NCBI GenBank assembly: GCA_013298865.1
Contig: JAAFJL010000012.1
Span: 1 to 51,404, forward strand
Direction of reading: 5' to 3'
DNA from: Cytophagales bacterium
GTDB taxonomy: Bacteria > Bacteroidota > Bacteroidia > Cytophagales > Spirosomataceae
DNA length: 51,404 nt
Below the pieces are notes generated by a model. That model had not been told where the DNA came from. It was given only the letters and a program-made list of their open reading frames with translations, and did no database searches. Below are positions 18,797 to 27,469 of this stretch, piece after piece. Every line of letters begins with the position of its first letter. The first letter of the stretch is position 1. Position numbers and translations under genes: made by a program.

Positions 18797-19037
18797 TTTC
18801 GATTTCGTTCTTTCGTGCTAACGCTTTTAAACTTTTTAGGTATAATTGTTCTACTTTTTCTCTTGCCCATGGATTTTTCCTTAGAAATTTCAAGCTCGAT
18901 GTAATACTTGGTTCATTTGTAAAGCATTTAATCTTGACATATTGTCCCATTACGTCCCAGCCGTAATAGTCAACCAAATGAAATAAAATCATCTGGAGCG
19001 TAACACCATGAAGAGGGTTATTTTTTTGATCTTCCAT
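18783..19037 (-). CDS. VF530 family (DUF2132) protein
   Basis: An 84-residue small protein of the VF530/DUF2132 family, a compact helical fold proposed to bind DNA. The start is ATG at 19037 ([18 protein letters not shown]). The frame is open back to 19187, but the extra 50 residues run through a dispersed palindromic repeat and AT-rich spacer and are not family-like. Conserved features visible are [20 protein letters not shown], the GWDVMGQ turn, and [17 protein letters not shown], which match the family pattern (HG.TLE.IL..LV..YGW..LG). It overlaps the RluA-type gene, so the two probably form an operon. Confidence 0.85.
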   Translation of the reverse strand: MEDQKNNPLHGVTLQMILFHLVDYYGWDVMGQYVKIKCFTNEPSITSSLKFLRKNPWAREKVEQLYLKSLKALARKNEIENERN

Positions 19038-19099
19038 AATACAAAGGTAAAAATTATATTTGACAAAAATTTTCACTAATTTCCCTAAAAAATAACAAA

Positions 19100-19215
19100 T
19101 GACAATTTTTGTGGTCTGAGAGTTTATCACGGAGTAACACGAAGAAAATTCTCTTTTAAACTCAGTGATAAACTTTATGGCAGGCATTCTATCGGCTCTG
19201 TGTTCACAAAAACTG
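19100..19215. repeat. Dispersed palindromic repeat, copy 1
   Basis: It begins TGACAATTTTTGTGGTC and ends near CTCTGTGTTCACAAAAACTG, its imperfect inverse. Inside, GTTTATCACGGAGT (19132-) pairs with ACTCAGTGATAAAC. It shares its start and internal segments (AACACGAAGAAAATTCTC) with the copy at 39229-39331. It lies between the divergent VF530 and hydrolase genes, just 16 bases before the hydrolase start. Confidence 0.8.
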
Positions 19216-19230
19216 GTGAAAAACTAACAA

Positions 19231-19908
19231 ATGAAAATACTATTTATTCATGGTTTTGTTGAGAACAGAACTATTTTCGATGAATTGAGGAAATATATCA
19301 CTGATGGTGAGCAATTTGCCCTGAATTTGGAAGAAGAATTTGCGGCTTGGAAAAATGTTCCTTCAGAAATGGATGTGATAAAATTGGCTTCTCATTTGAT
19401 TGGAAAATACAATATTAATGCAGAAGATGTGGTCATTGGACATTCTATGGGTGGCTGGATTGCTTCACATATCAAGCAAATCACAGCTTGTAAGGCTATT
19501 TTATTAGCATCTTTCACAGATCAATCTAAAATAACTTTACCAATTAATAGCCTTTGGGCATTAAAGTTTTTAGTGAACTCTGGACTTTTACAGAGCAATC
19601 TTGCTGTCAGTTATTTTAAAAAAGCCTATCCGTTTCCAGAAACAAAACCTCTTCATGATTCCTTGTTAGACTTTTTGGCAATTTGCAATCAAACTTATTT
19701 AATGCAGCAGTTAGAGGTTTTATTCAAAAAGGTTGACCCGCTAACAATAGAACCTGACCTTAGAATTCATGCAAAAAAAGATAACATTGTCCGTTATCCA
19801 GACGAATCTTATCACGAAGTTCCAGGAGATCATTTTAGTCTGATTTTTCATACGAAAGAAGTTGTTTCAATTATCAATAAAGAATTATCAGTTCGCAGTG
19901 AACAGTAA
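19231..19908 (+). CDS. Alpha/beta-fold hydrolase
   Basis: A 225-residue alpha/beta hydrolase of unknown substrate. Visible are the first strand and oxyanion region MKILFIHGF, the nucleophile elbow IGHSMGGWIAS (about residue 72), a likely acid in RIHAKKDNIVRYP, and a catalytic His in EVPGDHFSLIFH near the end. The length fits the small-esterase group rather than a lipase with a large lid. It is an isolated plus-strand gene preceded by a palindromic repeat, with a strong bidirectional terminator downstream. The precise reaction cannot be named from sequence. Confidence 0.85.
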   Translation: MKILFIHGFVENRTIFDELRKYITDGEQFALNLEEEFAAWKNVPSEMDVIKLASHLIGKYNINAEDVVIGHSMGGWIASHIKQITACKAILLASFTDQSKITLPINSLWALKFLVNSGLLQSNLAVSYFKKAYPFPETKPLHDSLLDFLAICNQTYLMQQLEVLFKKVDPLTIEPDLRIHAKKDNIVRYPDESYHEVPGDHFSLIFHTKEVVSIINKELSVRSEQ

Positions 19909-19961
19909 ACAGTTAGTAGTGGGCAATTTGCAGGGAAAAGTTAGCAATTGGTGTTTAGCAA

Positions 19962-20009
19962 AATGCAAAAAGGTCAAAGCAGAATTTATCTACTTTGACC
20001 TTTTGCATT
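19962..20009. terminator. Bidirectional terminator between convergent genes
   Basis: AATGCAAAAAGGTCAAAG (19962-19979) pairs with CTTTGACCTTTTGCATT (19993-20009) with one bulged base and a loop of about 13 bases. It lies between convergent genes ending at 19908 and 20066. The spacer also has repeated words (GTTAGTAGTG, CAGTTCACTG-like), some of which form a second, outer inverted pairing (AACAGTTAG at 19915 with TAACTGTTC at 20049). Confidence 0.75.
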
Positions 20010-20065
20010 ATTACTAACTGTTCAATGATTACTGATAACTGTTTAATGCTAACTGTTCACTGAAA

Positions 20066-21070
20066 TTAGTAAACTGAGACTTTCAATTCTTGCAAACCTC
20101 CTTCAAATTTGATGTCGATTTTCTTTGATGCACTTCCGTAATTGGAAGTTTCGTAGTAGCCATCTTCTTTTTTAGTGAATCCGTCAAAGTCTTTTGAGTT
20201 CAGACCACCTTCAACTTTGATTCTACAACCAACAGCTTGTGGAACTTTGAATTCAATTGAAGTTAATCCAGATTCAACATTAACATCCAGATTATCTACT
20301 TTATCTCCCAATTTCACTTCTGTTTTTGTTACACCAGTCTTGATACTCAGCTTTTTTACTTTATAAGGACTCAAGTCAAAATCTGCTTCACCAGCACCAA
20401 ACTCAAAATTCATATCCCATTCTGGTTTATCGTTAAGTTTGATGTCGATTTTATTGTGCTTATCATCTGAATTGAAATTCAAATTATTTTTCTTTCCTTT
20501 CAAAGCAAAATCTACATTAGCTTCTGTGCCATTTTGTGATTTTTTAATGGAAACATTCCCAAAATCAAGGTCAGCATCTACGTCAATTAACTGAGTAGTA
20601 GAGTTTTTGATTGAAAATTCAGAAGCACCACCAGAAAAATTCAAAATAGCAGTTTTAGTATTGGCATCCATAGATTCAGTCAATTTCTGAACACCTCCGC
20701 CTTTACCTGTACTACTTGAACTATCATCACTGTCATCATTATCGTTGTCACCGTCATTGTTGTCATCATTGTCGTTGTCGTCATCATCGAAATCAATGTT
20801 AAAATCGTTGGCAATTTTATCAGAAACTTCATTTTTACAACTACTTACTACAGCAGCAGGAACAGCAATACACAATAACATTACTGTAAGAATGGTAGAA
20901 GTTGTGCTTGTTTTGCCTACCAAAAGAGTGATTCCTAAATAGATAAGCAACAGGGGCCAGAATCTAAATAATTCATTCCAATCTACTTTAAACCAGTGGA
21001 ACTCTGTTCCTAAAAAAAGTATTCCGAGCAATACTAAAATTCCTCCAGAAAATAAATCACGAGCATTCAT
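20066..21070 (-). CDS. LiaF-like membrane protein with toast-rack domain
   Basis: A 334-residue membrane protein. Residues about 8-80 contain two or three membrane segments (GILVLLGILFLGTEFHWF, FWPLLLIYLGITLLVG, ILTVMLLCIAVPAAVVSSC) like the DUF5668/LiaF N-terminal domain. Residues about 90-125 are an extraordinary Asp/Asn-rich linker (DFDDDDNDNDDNNDGDNDND). The C-terminal 200 residues are a beta-helical toast-rack domain (FSGGASEFSIKNSTTQLID, FEFGAGEADFDLSPYKVK, KIDIKFEGGLQELKVSVY). It is 19 bases downstream of a pspC gene; the pair resembles envelope-stress modules. A role in envelope-stress sensing is inferred. Confidence 0.8.
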   Translation of the reverse strand: MNARDLFSGGILVLLGILFLGTEFHWFKVDWNELFRFWPLLLIYLGITLLVGKTSTTSTILTVMLLCIAVPAAVVSSCKNEVSDKIANDFNIDFDDDDNDNDDNNDGDNDNDDSDDSSSSTGKGGGVQKLTESMDANTKTAILNFSGGASEFSIKNSTTQLIDVDADLDFGNVSIKKSQNGTEANVDFALKGKKNNLNFNSDDKHNKIDIKLNDKPEWDMNFEFGAGEADFDLSPYKVKKLSIKTGVTKTEVKLGDKVDNLDVNVESGLTSIEFKVPQAVGCRIKVEGGLNSKDFDGFTKKEDGYYETSNYGSASKKIDIKFEGGLQELKVSVY

Positions 21071-21089
21071 ATCGAATTGAGATTATGGA

Positions 21090-21521
21090 TTAATAATTAG
21101 TTGTTGAATTGCCATTGCCTTTGATTTTATCTTTGAAAATCACATATAAACCGCTACCAATCAAAGCCAAGGGCCATAATTTGCCAAGATTTACATCAAA
21201 AAATTCATTGATTAAAAATAAAGTTCCTAAGCCAATCAGGATTACCCCTGCGGTCATGTTTGAGTTGTTTTTCATGGTTTCTGAAAAAGTTGTTTGGTTA
21301 AAATTATTTGAGTAATCGGTTGTGACTCCCCATTGGTTGTTCACAGGTAGGGCAATCCAAAGAATGATGTAAAATATAAAAAAAGGAGCATTTGTGAAAA
21401 TTAATCCCAAAATGAATAATACTCTTAGTAATGTTACATCAATGTTAAAACGTGTTGCAAGTCCTGCACAAACTCCTCCAATGACTGACTTTGAAGGGAT
21501 ACGAAATAGTTTCTCGTTCAT
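21090..21521 (-). CDS. PspC domain membrane protein
   Basis: A 143-residue protein. The N-terminal PspC domain is clear (LFRIPSKSVIGGVCAGLATR, FNIDVTLLRVLFILGLIF), followed by a membrane helix pair and the WIALPV end typical of PspC. The C-terminal part has a DUF5668-like pair of helices (MTAGVILIGLGTLFLINEFF, LWPLALIGSGLYVIFK). It is probably an envelope-stress or phage-shock-type protein of the inner membrane. It lies upstream of the LiaF-like gene in one operon (19-base gap). No pspA gene is in the window. Confidence 0.88.
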   Translation of the reverse strand: MNEKLFRIPSKSVIGGVCAGLATRFNIDVTLLRVLFILGLIFTNAPFFIFYIILWIALPVNNQWGVTTDYSNNFNQTTFSETMKNNSNMTAGVILIGLGTLFLINEFFDVNLGKLWPLALIGSGLYVIFKDKIKGNGNSTTNY

Positions 21522-21835
21522 GGCTAAAAAAGTTTAATTGTTTGATTATCAATACATTGTAACAGGAAAAATAAATTTATTTACGAAAACTATCATGAGA
21601 TTTATTTTTCTTGTTTGATGATGTAAACTTAGTGGGAACTTGGAAATTGACAATCAAAAATTAAACAAACGGCAGTTTTATTGGAGTGAATGGGGCTTTT
21701 TGAGGGATGAAATTAATTGGTAGTTGGTTTTTGCAGGTAATATGTATAAAAAGGTAGTAGGTTTATCAATTAACAATTATCCCAAATTCATTCTGGTAAT
21801 TTTGAGTTCCATAAATAAAAGTTTTTTGAACTGTA
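21522..21835. other. Gene-free stretch of 314 bases
   Basis: AT-rich spacer between the pspC start and the RecD-like stop. It must contain the pspC promoter; a near-match TAGTTTTC lies on the minus strand around 21580. Otherwise no hairpin, RNA gene or coding pattern was seen. Confidence 0.5.
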
Positions 21836-23272
21836 TTAGACATCAAAAAACTCTTTGTGAAAATTGACTAAGAAAATTTCATGAGTTGCACGAGTAATTG
21901 CTGTGTAAAGCCAACGGATAAAGTCTTCATTAATGTTTTCATCGGTTAAATAGCCTTGTTCTACAAAAACTGCATTCCATTGTCCACCTTGTGCCTTATG
22001 ACAAGTAAGTGCGTAGGCAAATTTCACTTGTAGGGCGTTCAAATATGGGTCTTTTCGGATTTCAGCCATTCGTTCTTTTTTATTCACGATATGTTCGTAA
22101 TCTTTAGTTACAGACTCGTAAAGGGCTTTGCTTTCTTCACGATTCAAAGACGGTGTATCAGAATCCAAGGTATTCAATAAGACTTTTGCCTCAAATTCTG
22201 GATGGTCTTCGTAGTCTAATAGTCTCAGGGTCAGGGTTGCAAATCTAAATCCATGAATTTCTTCTTGATTTCGGAGTCGCATTACTTCAACAAAATCACC
22301 ATTTGCCAGAAAACCGACAGGAGATTCTTCGCCAAGCCAATGGTAATTGTTCCGAACAATCATCAGTAAATCGCCAGTAGAAAGTTCGTCTTCAAGGTAA
22401 AAAATTCTATTTCTAATATAACGATTATATTTGACCGCCGTTTTGTTGGAACGGGTCAGAATAATTGTATTTTCACGGTCAAATTTCCGATACGCATAGT
22501 TCAAACCATCTTCTAATTTCTCACCATTCATTTTATAGAAATCCCTAAAACCCTTCGTAACAAAATGGATTTTTGGCTCTTTTTCTTTCAACAATGACCT
22601 AAGATTTGTGGCATTAAACAAAATTCCAGACTCTGCATCTTGTCGCATAACCTCGGTCAATTCTTGCTCCATTACTCCTAAATGAAACTGACCTTCCATA
22701 TAAGTTTTGTCCAAAGCGGGCGACGATAATTTGCCTACAGGGGGCAATTGGGCAGTATCTCCCACAAAAATGACTCGATTTCCATTAAAATCTAACTCAG
22801 GATTTGAAAAAACAAATTCCATTAAATCTGTTAGAAGTCCAGCCGTACCAAACTCAGCATCATCCGAAATCATCGAAGCCTCATCTACAATAAAAACAGT
22901 ATCAATCGCATAATTATTCTGACGCTGAAACTCCAGATTACCAGTATATTGATTGGCAACTTGTCGGTATATTTTCTTATGAATGGTCTGAGCTTTTTTC
23001 TTGGAATATTGCGTCATTACCTTCGCTGCTCTCCCAGTTGGAGCGAGTAAAATTGACTTAAAGCCAAACTTTTGCAGCACTTTTATGATGGTACTCAAAA
23101 CCGTAGTTTTACCTGTACCCGCATAGCCTTTTAGCAAAAAGCAAAGCGGACCAAAATCGTCTTTATTCAACAAAAAGTTATCCATTTGTTTAAAAAGAGC
23201 CAATTGTCCAGCAGTAGGTTCAAAAGGAAATTTCTGGCGAAGTAAAAAAGAAGGACTTGGTTCTGTGGACAT
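21836..23272 (-). CDS. RecD/Dda-like ATP-dependent DNA helicase
   Basis: A 478-residue superfamily 1B helicase. Visible motifs are Walker A GYAGTGKTTVLSTI (about residue 49), Walker B VDEASMISD (about 130), VIFVGDTAQLPPVG, LTRSNKTAVKYN, and the C-terminal UvrD_C_2 part ALTCHKAQGGQWNAVFVEQG with LYTAITRATHEIFLVNF. The length fits the small RecD-like (AAA family ATPase/Dda) helicases of Bacteroidota, which lack the long N-terminal domain of RecD2. It probably acts in DNA repair or replication. It is separated from the PabB-PabC gene by a 93-base promoter region, so it can be transcribed on its own. Confidence 0.9.
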   Translation of the reverse strand: MSTEPSPSFLLRQKFPFEPTAGQLALFKQMDNFLLNKDDFGPLCFLLKGYAGTGKTTVLSTIIKVLQKFGFKSILLAPTGRAAKVMTQYSKKKAQTIHKKIYRQVANQYTGNLEFQRQNNYAIDTVFIVDEASMISDDAEFGTAGLLTDLMEFVFSNPELDFNGNRVIFVGDTAQLPPVGKLSSPALDKTYMEGQFHLGVMEQELTEVMRQDAESGILFNATNLRSLLKEKEPKIHFVTKGFRDFYKMNGEKLEDGLNYAYRKFDRENTIILTRSNKTAVKYNRYIRNRIFYLEDELSTGDLLMIVRNNYHWLGEESPVGFLANGDFVEVMRLRNQEEIHGFRFATLTLRLLDYEDHPEFEAKVLLNTLDSDTPSLNREESKALYESVTKDYEHIVNKKERMAEIRKDPYLNALQVKFAYALTCHKAQGGQWNAVFVEQGYLTDENINEDFIRWLYTAITRATHEIFLVNFHKEFFDV

Positions 23273-23312
23273 TTATTCAAAGATGAAGCGGTGTTTTAAT
23301 AGCTTGTTTTCT

Positions 23313-23330
23313 CAAAAATAATCAAAAATA
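23313..23330 (-). promoter_or_regulatory. Two candidate -7 elements before the RecD-like gene
   Basis: TATTTTTG occurs twice on the minus strand (23323-23330 and 23313-23320), ten bases apart, at 41-58 bases before the start codon at 23272. Both fit TAnnTTTG; no TTG lies at the standard distance upstream. Confidence 0.35.
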
Positions 23331-23338
23331 ATGATTTT

Positions 23339-23383
23339 AGAACACAGAGTTTCGCGGAGTTTATCTCAGAGTAACACAGCATT
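23339..23383. repeat. Partial CACAGAG/CGGAG-type repeat overlapping the PabB-PabC stop
   Basis: ACACAGAGTTTCGCGGAG and ATCTCAGAGTAACACAG resemble segments of the repeats at 19100 and 39229. On the minus strand the second segment encodes the last residues (AVLL) and the stop codon of the PabB-PabC gene at 23366. Confidence 0.6.
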
Positions 23384-25000
23384 ATTAACTTTCTGAAACT
23401 CAGTGACCTTAATTACATTCCCAAAATCTAAGTCTCGAAAACAATTTATCAGACATACACTTTGATAATTTTTCAGGTCTTGAAATTTAATTTCTTTTTC
23501 GGTAATTAACTGTTTATCAATCAATTGCTGTCTTTTTGTACCTTTCAATAATGGCGTTGATGGCGTAAACCAATTTGTTCCATTCCAAAAGGCAAGATTG
23601 GCAATGGTACAGTCAGTGATGAAACCATTTTTCACCATAACTACTTCGTCAACGTCTTGATTATCAGAGAGTAATCTTTGTAAAAAACTACGGTCTGCGT
23701 ATTTGTAGGAATAATCCCAATCGCCAATTTCAACGAATTTTAGTTGCTTTATTTCCTTTTCTTGGTAAGGATGAAAAGTAATTTCTTCAATACCATTTTC
23801 TCCATAAATTACTCTACATCGGTACTTTCCAGCATGAAAATCTGTCGGAACTTGTATCAATTCTTCCAAATTGAGAGCTTCATTTTGCCCAAATAACGTC
23901 TTTCTGCTTTGGTTAAATCGTTGATTATGGTAGAAAATATTTTGCAAAAATCCATCTTTCAAATATATCGTTTCCAATAATTGAACTTCCTGTTGAGGAA
24001 TTGGCAAATACACTTTATTGATTAATTCTTGGTACTCGGCATTTACCTCCGCATTTACTGTAATTCCTCCTCCACTTTTAAAAACCAGTCCATTATCCGT
24101 TTTTTCAATGAATCGAATCATTACTGAACTATCCAAATTTTCACCGTCAAAAATCCCAAAAACTCCTGTGTAATATCCTCTATCATAACCCTCTGCTTCT
24201 TTTATAATTTGTAAAGTTTGTGGCTTGGGAGCTCCACAAATTGAGCCTGCGGGTAACATTTTGAAGAGAATTGTACCAATTTGTTCCTGATAATTTTCAG
24301 GCATTTTACCACAAATTTCAGAACTCACTTGCAGCAAATCTCCTGTATTTGTGGATATTTTGGTCATGTATCGAAATCGTTCTACCCAAACCTTTTCTGC
24401 CACAATACTAATGTCATTTCTAATCAAATCCACAATGGTAGTATGTTCTGCCAATTCCTTCGGGTTTGCTAAAATTTCAGCCTCCGCATTAGGTACATTG
24501 GCTGGAATCGTGCCTTTCATAGGGTGCGAATACATGATTCCATCCTCAATTTTGACAAAAATTTCAGGAGAAAAAAGTACGAATTCACCTTTGAAATAAA
24601 GTTGATAATCGGCAATACTTCTCGCAAAGATTTCTTGTAAACTCAGGTTAGATTTTATTGGCGTTGGCTTTGTCAGATTTACCAAAAAACTATCCCCTCG
24701 GTGCAAATGTTTTTGGACAATATCAAACGATTTTTGGTACTCTTCAAAACTAATGGGTTCTGCCTCTAAATGTACATCGGTAGGAGGATTTTTATTGAAA
24801 GGAAAATTGGTATATTGATTGATTTTATAGAAAATATCTTGCTCAAAAGCCTCTTCCAGCGTAAGCACGACAGGTTTTTGCATTTCATAGTCTATCACAA
24901 AAATGAAAGGCGTTTTGCTTTTTCCCCAGCGATTCATCTTCTCGATTGCCTCTTGTACCTTTACCGAATTGGTCGGCAGAATATTTTCATTTTTGAGCAT
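23366..25000 (-). CDS. pabB: Aminodeoxychorismate synthase component I fused to aminodeoxychorismate lyase-like domain
   Basis: A 544-residue fusion for p-aminobenzoate (folate) synthesis. Residues about 60-330 form the chorismate-binding PabB domain, with SHPMKGTIPA carrying the Lys that separates PabB from anthranilate synthase, then TTIVDLIRNDISIVAEKVWV, MLPAGSICGAPK and SVMIRFIEKT. Residues about 335-544 are a class IV aminotransferase/lyase domain (FLQNIFYHNQRFNQSRKTLF, a candidate PLP Lys in YKYADRSFLQ, NGFITDCTIANLAFWNG, STPLLKGTKRQQLI). It should make 4-aminobenzoate from chorismate with an amidotransferase (PabA) encoded elsewhere. It is divergent from the malic enzyme gene. The last codons lie in a repeat, so the C terminus may have changed by repeat insertion. 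Confidence 0.92.
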   Translation of the reverse strand: MLKNENILPTNSVKVQEAIEKMNRWGKSKTPFIFVIDYEMQKPVVLTLEEAFEQDIFYKINQYTNFPFNKNPPTDVHLEAEPISFEEYQKSFDIVQKHLHRGDSFLVNLTKPTPIKSNLSLQEIFARSIADYQLYFKGEFVLFSPEIFVKIEDGIMYSHPMKGTIPANVPNAEAEILANPKELAEHTTIVDLIRNDISIVAEKVWVERFRYMTKISTNTGDLLQVSSEICGKMPENYQEQIGTILFKMLPAGSICGAPKPQTLQIIKEAEGYDRGYYTGVFGIFDGENLDSSVMIRFIEKTDNGLVFKSGGGITVNAEVNAEYQELINKVYLPIPQQEVQLLETIYLKDGFLQNIFYHNQRFNQSRKTLFGQNEALNLEELIQVPTDFHAGKYRCRVIYGENGIEEITFHPYQEKEIKQLKFVEIGDWDYSYKYADRSFLQRLLSDNQDVDEVVMVKNGFITDCTIANLAFWNGTNWFTPSTPLLKGTKRQQLIDKQLITEKEIKFQDLKNYQSVCLINCFRDLDFGNVIKVTEFQKVNNAVLL

Positions 25001-25020
25001 TTATTGAATTATTATTTTTA

Positions 25021-25028
25021 CAAAAGTA
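25021..25028 (-). promoter_or_regulatory. Candidate promoter of the PabB-PabC gene
   Basis: TACTTTTG on the minus strand fits TAnnTTTG, and a TTG lies 22 bases upstream (25051-25053), slightly over the usual 19-21. It is 20 bases before the start codon at 25000. Confidence 0.5.
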
Positions 25029-25072
25029 ACAACGAATCCACGGATTCACGCAAGAATCTGTTCGTCCTATTG

Positions 25073-25080
25073 TATATTTG
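25073..25080 (+). promoter_or_regulatory. Candidate -7 element of the malic enzyme gene
   Basis: TATATTTG fits TAnnTTTG. Transcription would begin near 25086, almost at the ATG at 25092, which favours the later ATG at 25125 as start codon (leader of about 40 bases). Confidence 0.45.
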
Positions 25081-25124
25081 AGAACGATTTAATGAAACAA
25101 AATAAATCCCTTCAAAACAAACTA

Positions 25125-27398
25125 ATGTCTCAAGCCCCAATCAGAAAACAAGATGCCTTGGATTATCATTCCAAAGGTCGTCCAGGAAAAATAGCAGTCG
25201 TTCCAACAAAATCAACCGAAACTCAACGAGATTTATCTTTGGCATATTCACCAGGTGTTGCAGAACCGTGTCTCGAAATCGCTGCCAATGTTGAAAACGT
25301 TTATAAATATACCGCCAAAGGAAATTTAGTGGGTGTAATCTCTAATGGAACTGCTGTTTTAGGTTTAGGAAATATCGGACCAGAAGCATCAAAACCCGTA
25401 ATGGAGGGCAAGGGTGTACTTTTTAAGGTTTTTGCAGATATTGATGTTTTTGATATTGAATTAAATACCCAAGACATTGAGGAATTTATTCGTACCGTAA
25501 AAATCCTTGAACCTACGTTCGGTGGAGTGAATTTAGAAGATATAAAATCGCCTGAATGTTTCGAGATTGAAGAGCGTCTTCGCAAGGAAATGAATATCCC
25601 AATCATGCACGACGACCAACATGGAACTGCCATTATTTCTGGGGCTGCCTTGTTGAACGCTTTAGAATTGGTAAATAAAAAAATAGAAACTTGTCAGTTT
25701 GTCATTTCTGGAGCTGGTGCAGCCGCACTTTCTTGTGCCAAATTATACTTGGGATTAGGGGCAAAAGTAGAAAATATTTTAATGTTCGATAAAGACGGAC
25801 TGATTCATAACCGAAGAGACGACCTTAATAAATATGTCAAACTTTTTGCCACAGATAGAGACAGAATTCATACCCTTGCCGATGCCATGAATGGAGCAGA
25901 TGTCTTCTTGGGGCTTTCTGTGGGCAATATTGTGTCGCAAGACATGATAAAATCTATGGCAAAAGATGCGGTTGTTTTTGCGATGGCAAATCCTACGCCA
26001 GAGATTAGTTATGAAGATGCCTGTGCCGCCCGAGAAGATATTATCATGGCAACTGGTAGAAGCGATTTCCCGAATCAGGTCAATAATGTATTGGGATTTC
26101 CGTATATTTTTAGGGGTGCATTGGATGTGCGTGCTACTGAAATTGATGAAAATATGAAAATGGCTGCTGCTCGTGCATTGGCAGAATTGGCGAAAAAACC
26201 AGTACCAGACATCGTGAATTTAGCTTATAATGAAAAAAATCTTTCCTTCGGAAGGCAGTATATTATTCCCAAACCCGTTGACCCAAGATTGATAACTACC
26301 ATCGCTCCTGCCGTTGCAAAAGCAGCAATGGAGTCAGGTTTGGCACAAAAGCCTATTACAGACTGGGAGGCTTACGAATTGGAATTGAGCAAACGCTTAG
26401 GTCTTGATAATCAGTTAATTAAATATATTACAAACCGAGCAAAACGTAGTCCTAAACGGGTAGTTTTTGCCGATGCTGAGAATTTGAAAGTGTTAAAAGC
26501 TGTTCAGCAAGTACGTGATGAACGAATCTGTATTCCTATTTTATTGGGAGATGTCAAGAAAATTAATCGGATTTTAGATGATAATAACCTTGAATTAAAT
26601 GACGTAGAAATCATTGATACTCGTGCTGCAGAAACTCAGGAAAGGTTACAACGATATGGCGATGTTTTCTTTGAAAAACGCAAGCGAAAAGGCTATAATC
26701 AGTACGAAGCCCACAAGCAAATGCAGGTAAGAAATTACTTTGCCGCTATGATGGTAGAAACTGGCGAAGCAGATGTGGTAATCTCAGGTTTAACTCGAAA
26801 TTATCCCGATGCAATTCGACCAGCTTTGCAAATTATTGGTAGGGATGAGGGTGTGAAAAAAGTATCGGGTATGTACATTTTACAAACCAAAAAAGGTCCA
26901 CTTTTCTTCTCGGATACAACGGTGAATTTCAACCCAACGGTTGACGAAATTGTAGAGATTGCAGAGTTGACAGCGAAAGCCGTTGAAACTTTTAATATCA
27001 GACCAAGAATTGCTTTATTGACGTATTCAAACTTTGGAACAGCAGACGGCGAAGATGCCAATAAAATGCGTGCCGCAACCGCAATTTTACAGAAAAAACA
27101 CCCTGAAATGATTGTAGAGGGAGAAATGCAAGCCCATTTGGCTTTTGATATGGATTTGGTGAAAGAAAATTATCCATTTTCTAAATTAGCAGAAGAAGGT
27201 GCAAATACCTTAATTTTCCCTAACCTGTCATCAGCAAATATTGCCTATAACTTATTGAAAGAAACAGGGGAAATTGAAAATATTGGACCAATACTTTTAG
27301 GACTTCGTAAACCAGTTTATGTACTCCAATTGGGATCTTCGGTAAAAGAAATTACAGATATTGTAGCCATTGCAGTTGTAGAAGCACAAGGGAAATAG
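25125..27398 (+). CDS. maeB: NADP-dependent malic enzyme with phosphotransacetylase-like domain
   Basis: Oxidatively decarboxylates malate to pyruvate, yielding NADPH; cytoplasmic. The 757-residue protein has the malic domain ([50 protein letters not shown]), the NAD(P)-binding domain ([31 protein letters not shown]), and from about residue 420 a phosphotransacetylase-like domain ([21 protein letters not shown] to [17 protein letters not shown]), the MaeB architecture. The PTA part is normally regulatory, sensing acetyl-CoA. The start is ATG at 25125 ([20 protein letters not shown]); an ATG at 25092 is in frame but lies directly after the promoter-like TATATTTG. Confidence 0.93.
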   Translation: MSQAPIRKQDALDYHSKGRPGKIAVVPTKSTETQRDLSLAYSPGVAEPCLEIAANVENVYKYTAKGNLVGVISNGTAVLGLGNIGPEASKPVMEGKGVLFKVFADIDVFDIELNTQDIEEFIRTVKILEPTFGGVNLEDIKSPECFEIEERLRKEMNIPIMHDDQHGTAIISGAALLNALELVNKKIETCQFVISGAGAAALSCAKLYLGLGAKVENILMFDKDGLIHNRRDDLNKYVKLFATDRDRIHTLADAMNGADVFLGLSVGNIVSQDMIKSMAKDAVVFAMANPTPEISYEDACAAREDIIMATGRSDFPNQVNNVLGFPYIFRGALDVRATEIDENMKMAAARALAELAKKPVPDIVNLAYNEKNLSFGRQYIIPKPVDPRLITTIAPAVAKAAMESGLAQKPITDWEAYELELSKRLGLDNQLIKYITNRAKRSPKRVVFADAENLKVLKAVQQVRDERICIPILLGDVKKINRILDDNNLELNDVEIIDTRAAETQERLQRYGDVFFEKRKRKGYNQYEAHKQMQVRNYFAAMMVETGEADVVISGLTRNYPDAIRPALQIIGRDEGVKKVSGMYILQTKKGPLFFSDTTVNFNPTVDEIVEIAELTAKAVETFNIRPRIALLTYSNFGTADGEDANKMRAATAILQKKHPEMIVEGEMQAHLAFDMDLVKENYPFSKLAEEGANTLIFPNLSSANIAYNLLKETGEIENIGPILLGLRKPVYVLQLGSSVKEITDIVAIAVVEAQGK

Positions 27399-27410
27399 GG
27401 ATTTAAGGCT

Positions 27411-27434
27411 CGCCCCGAACTGTGATTCGGGGCG
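27411..27434. terminator. Terminator after malic enzyme
   Basis: CGCCCCGAA / TTCGGGGCG with a six-base loop, followed by TTTAT on the plus strand, 13 bases after the stop codon at 27398. It lies between convergent genes and may serve both. Confidence 0.75.
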
Positions 27435-27469
27435 TTTATGGCTTTGCGTCTCTGGCGCATTTCAAAATA

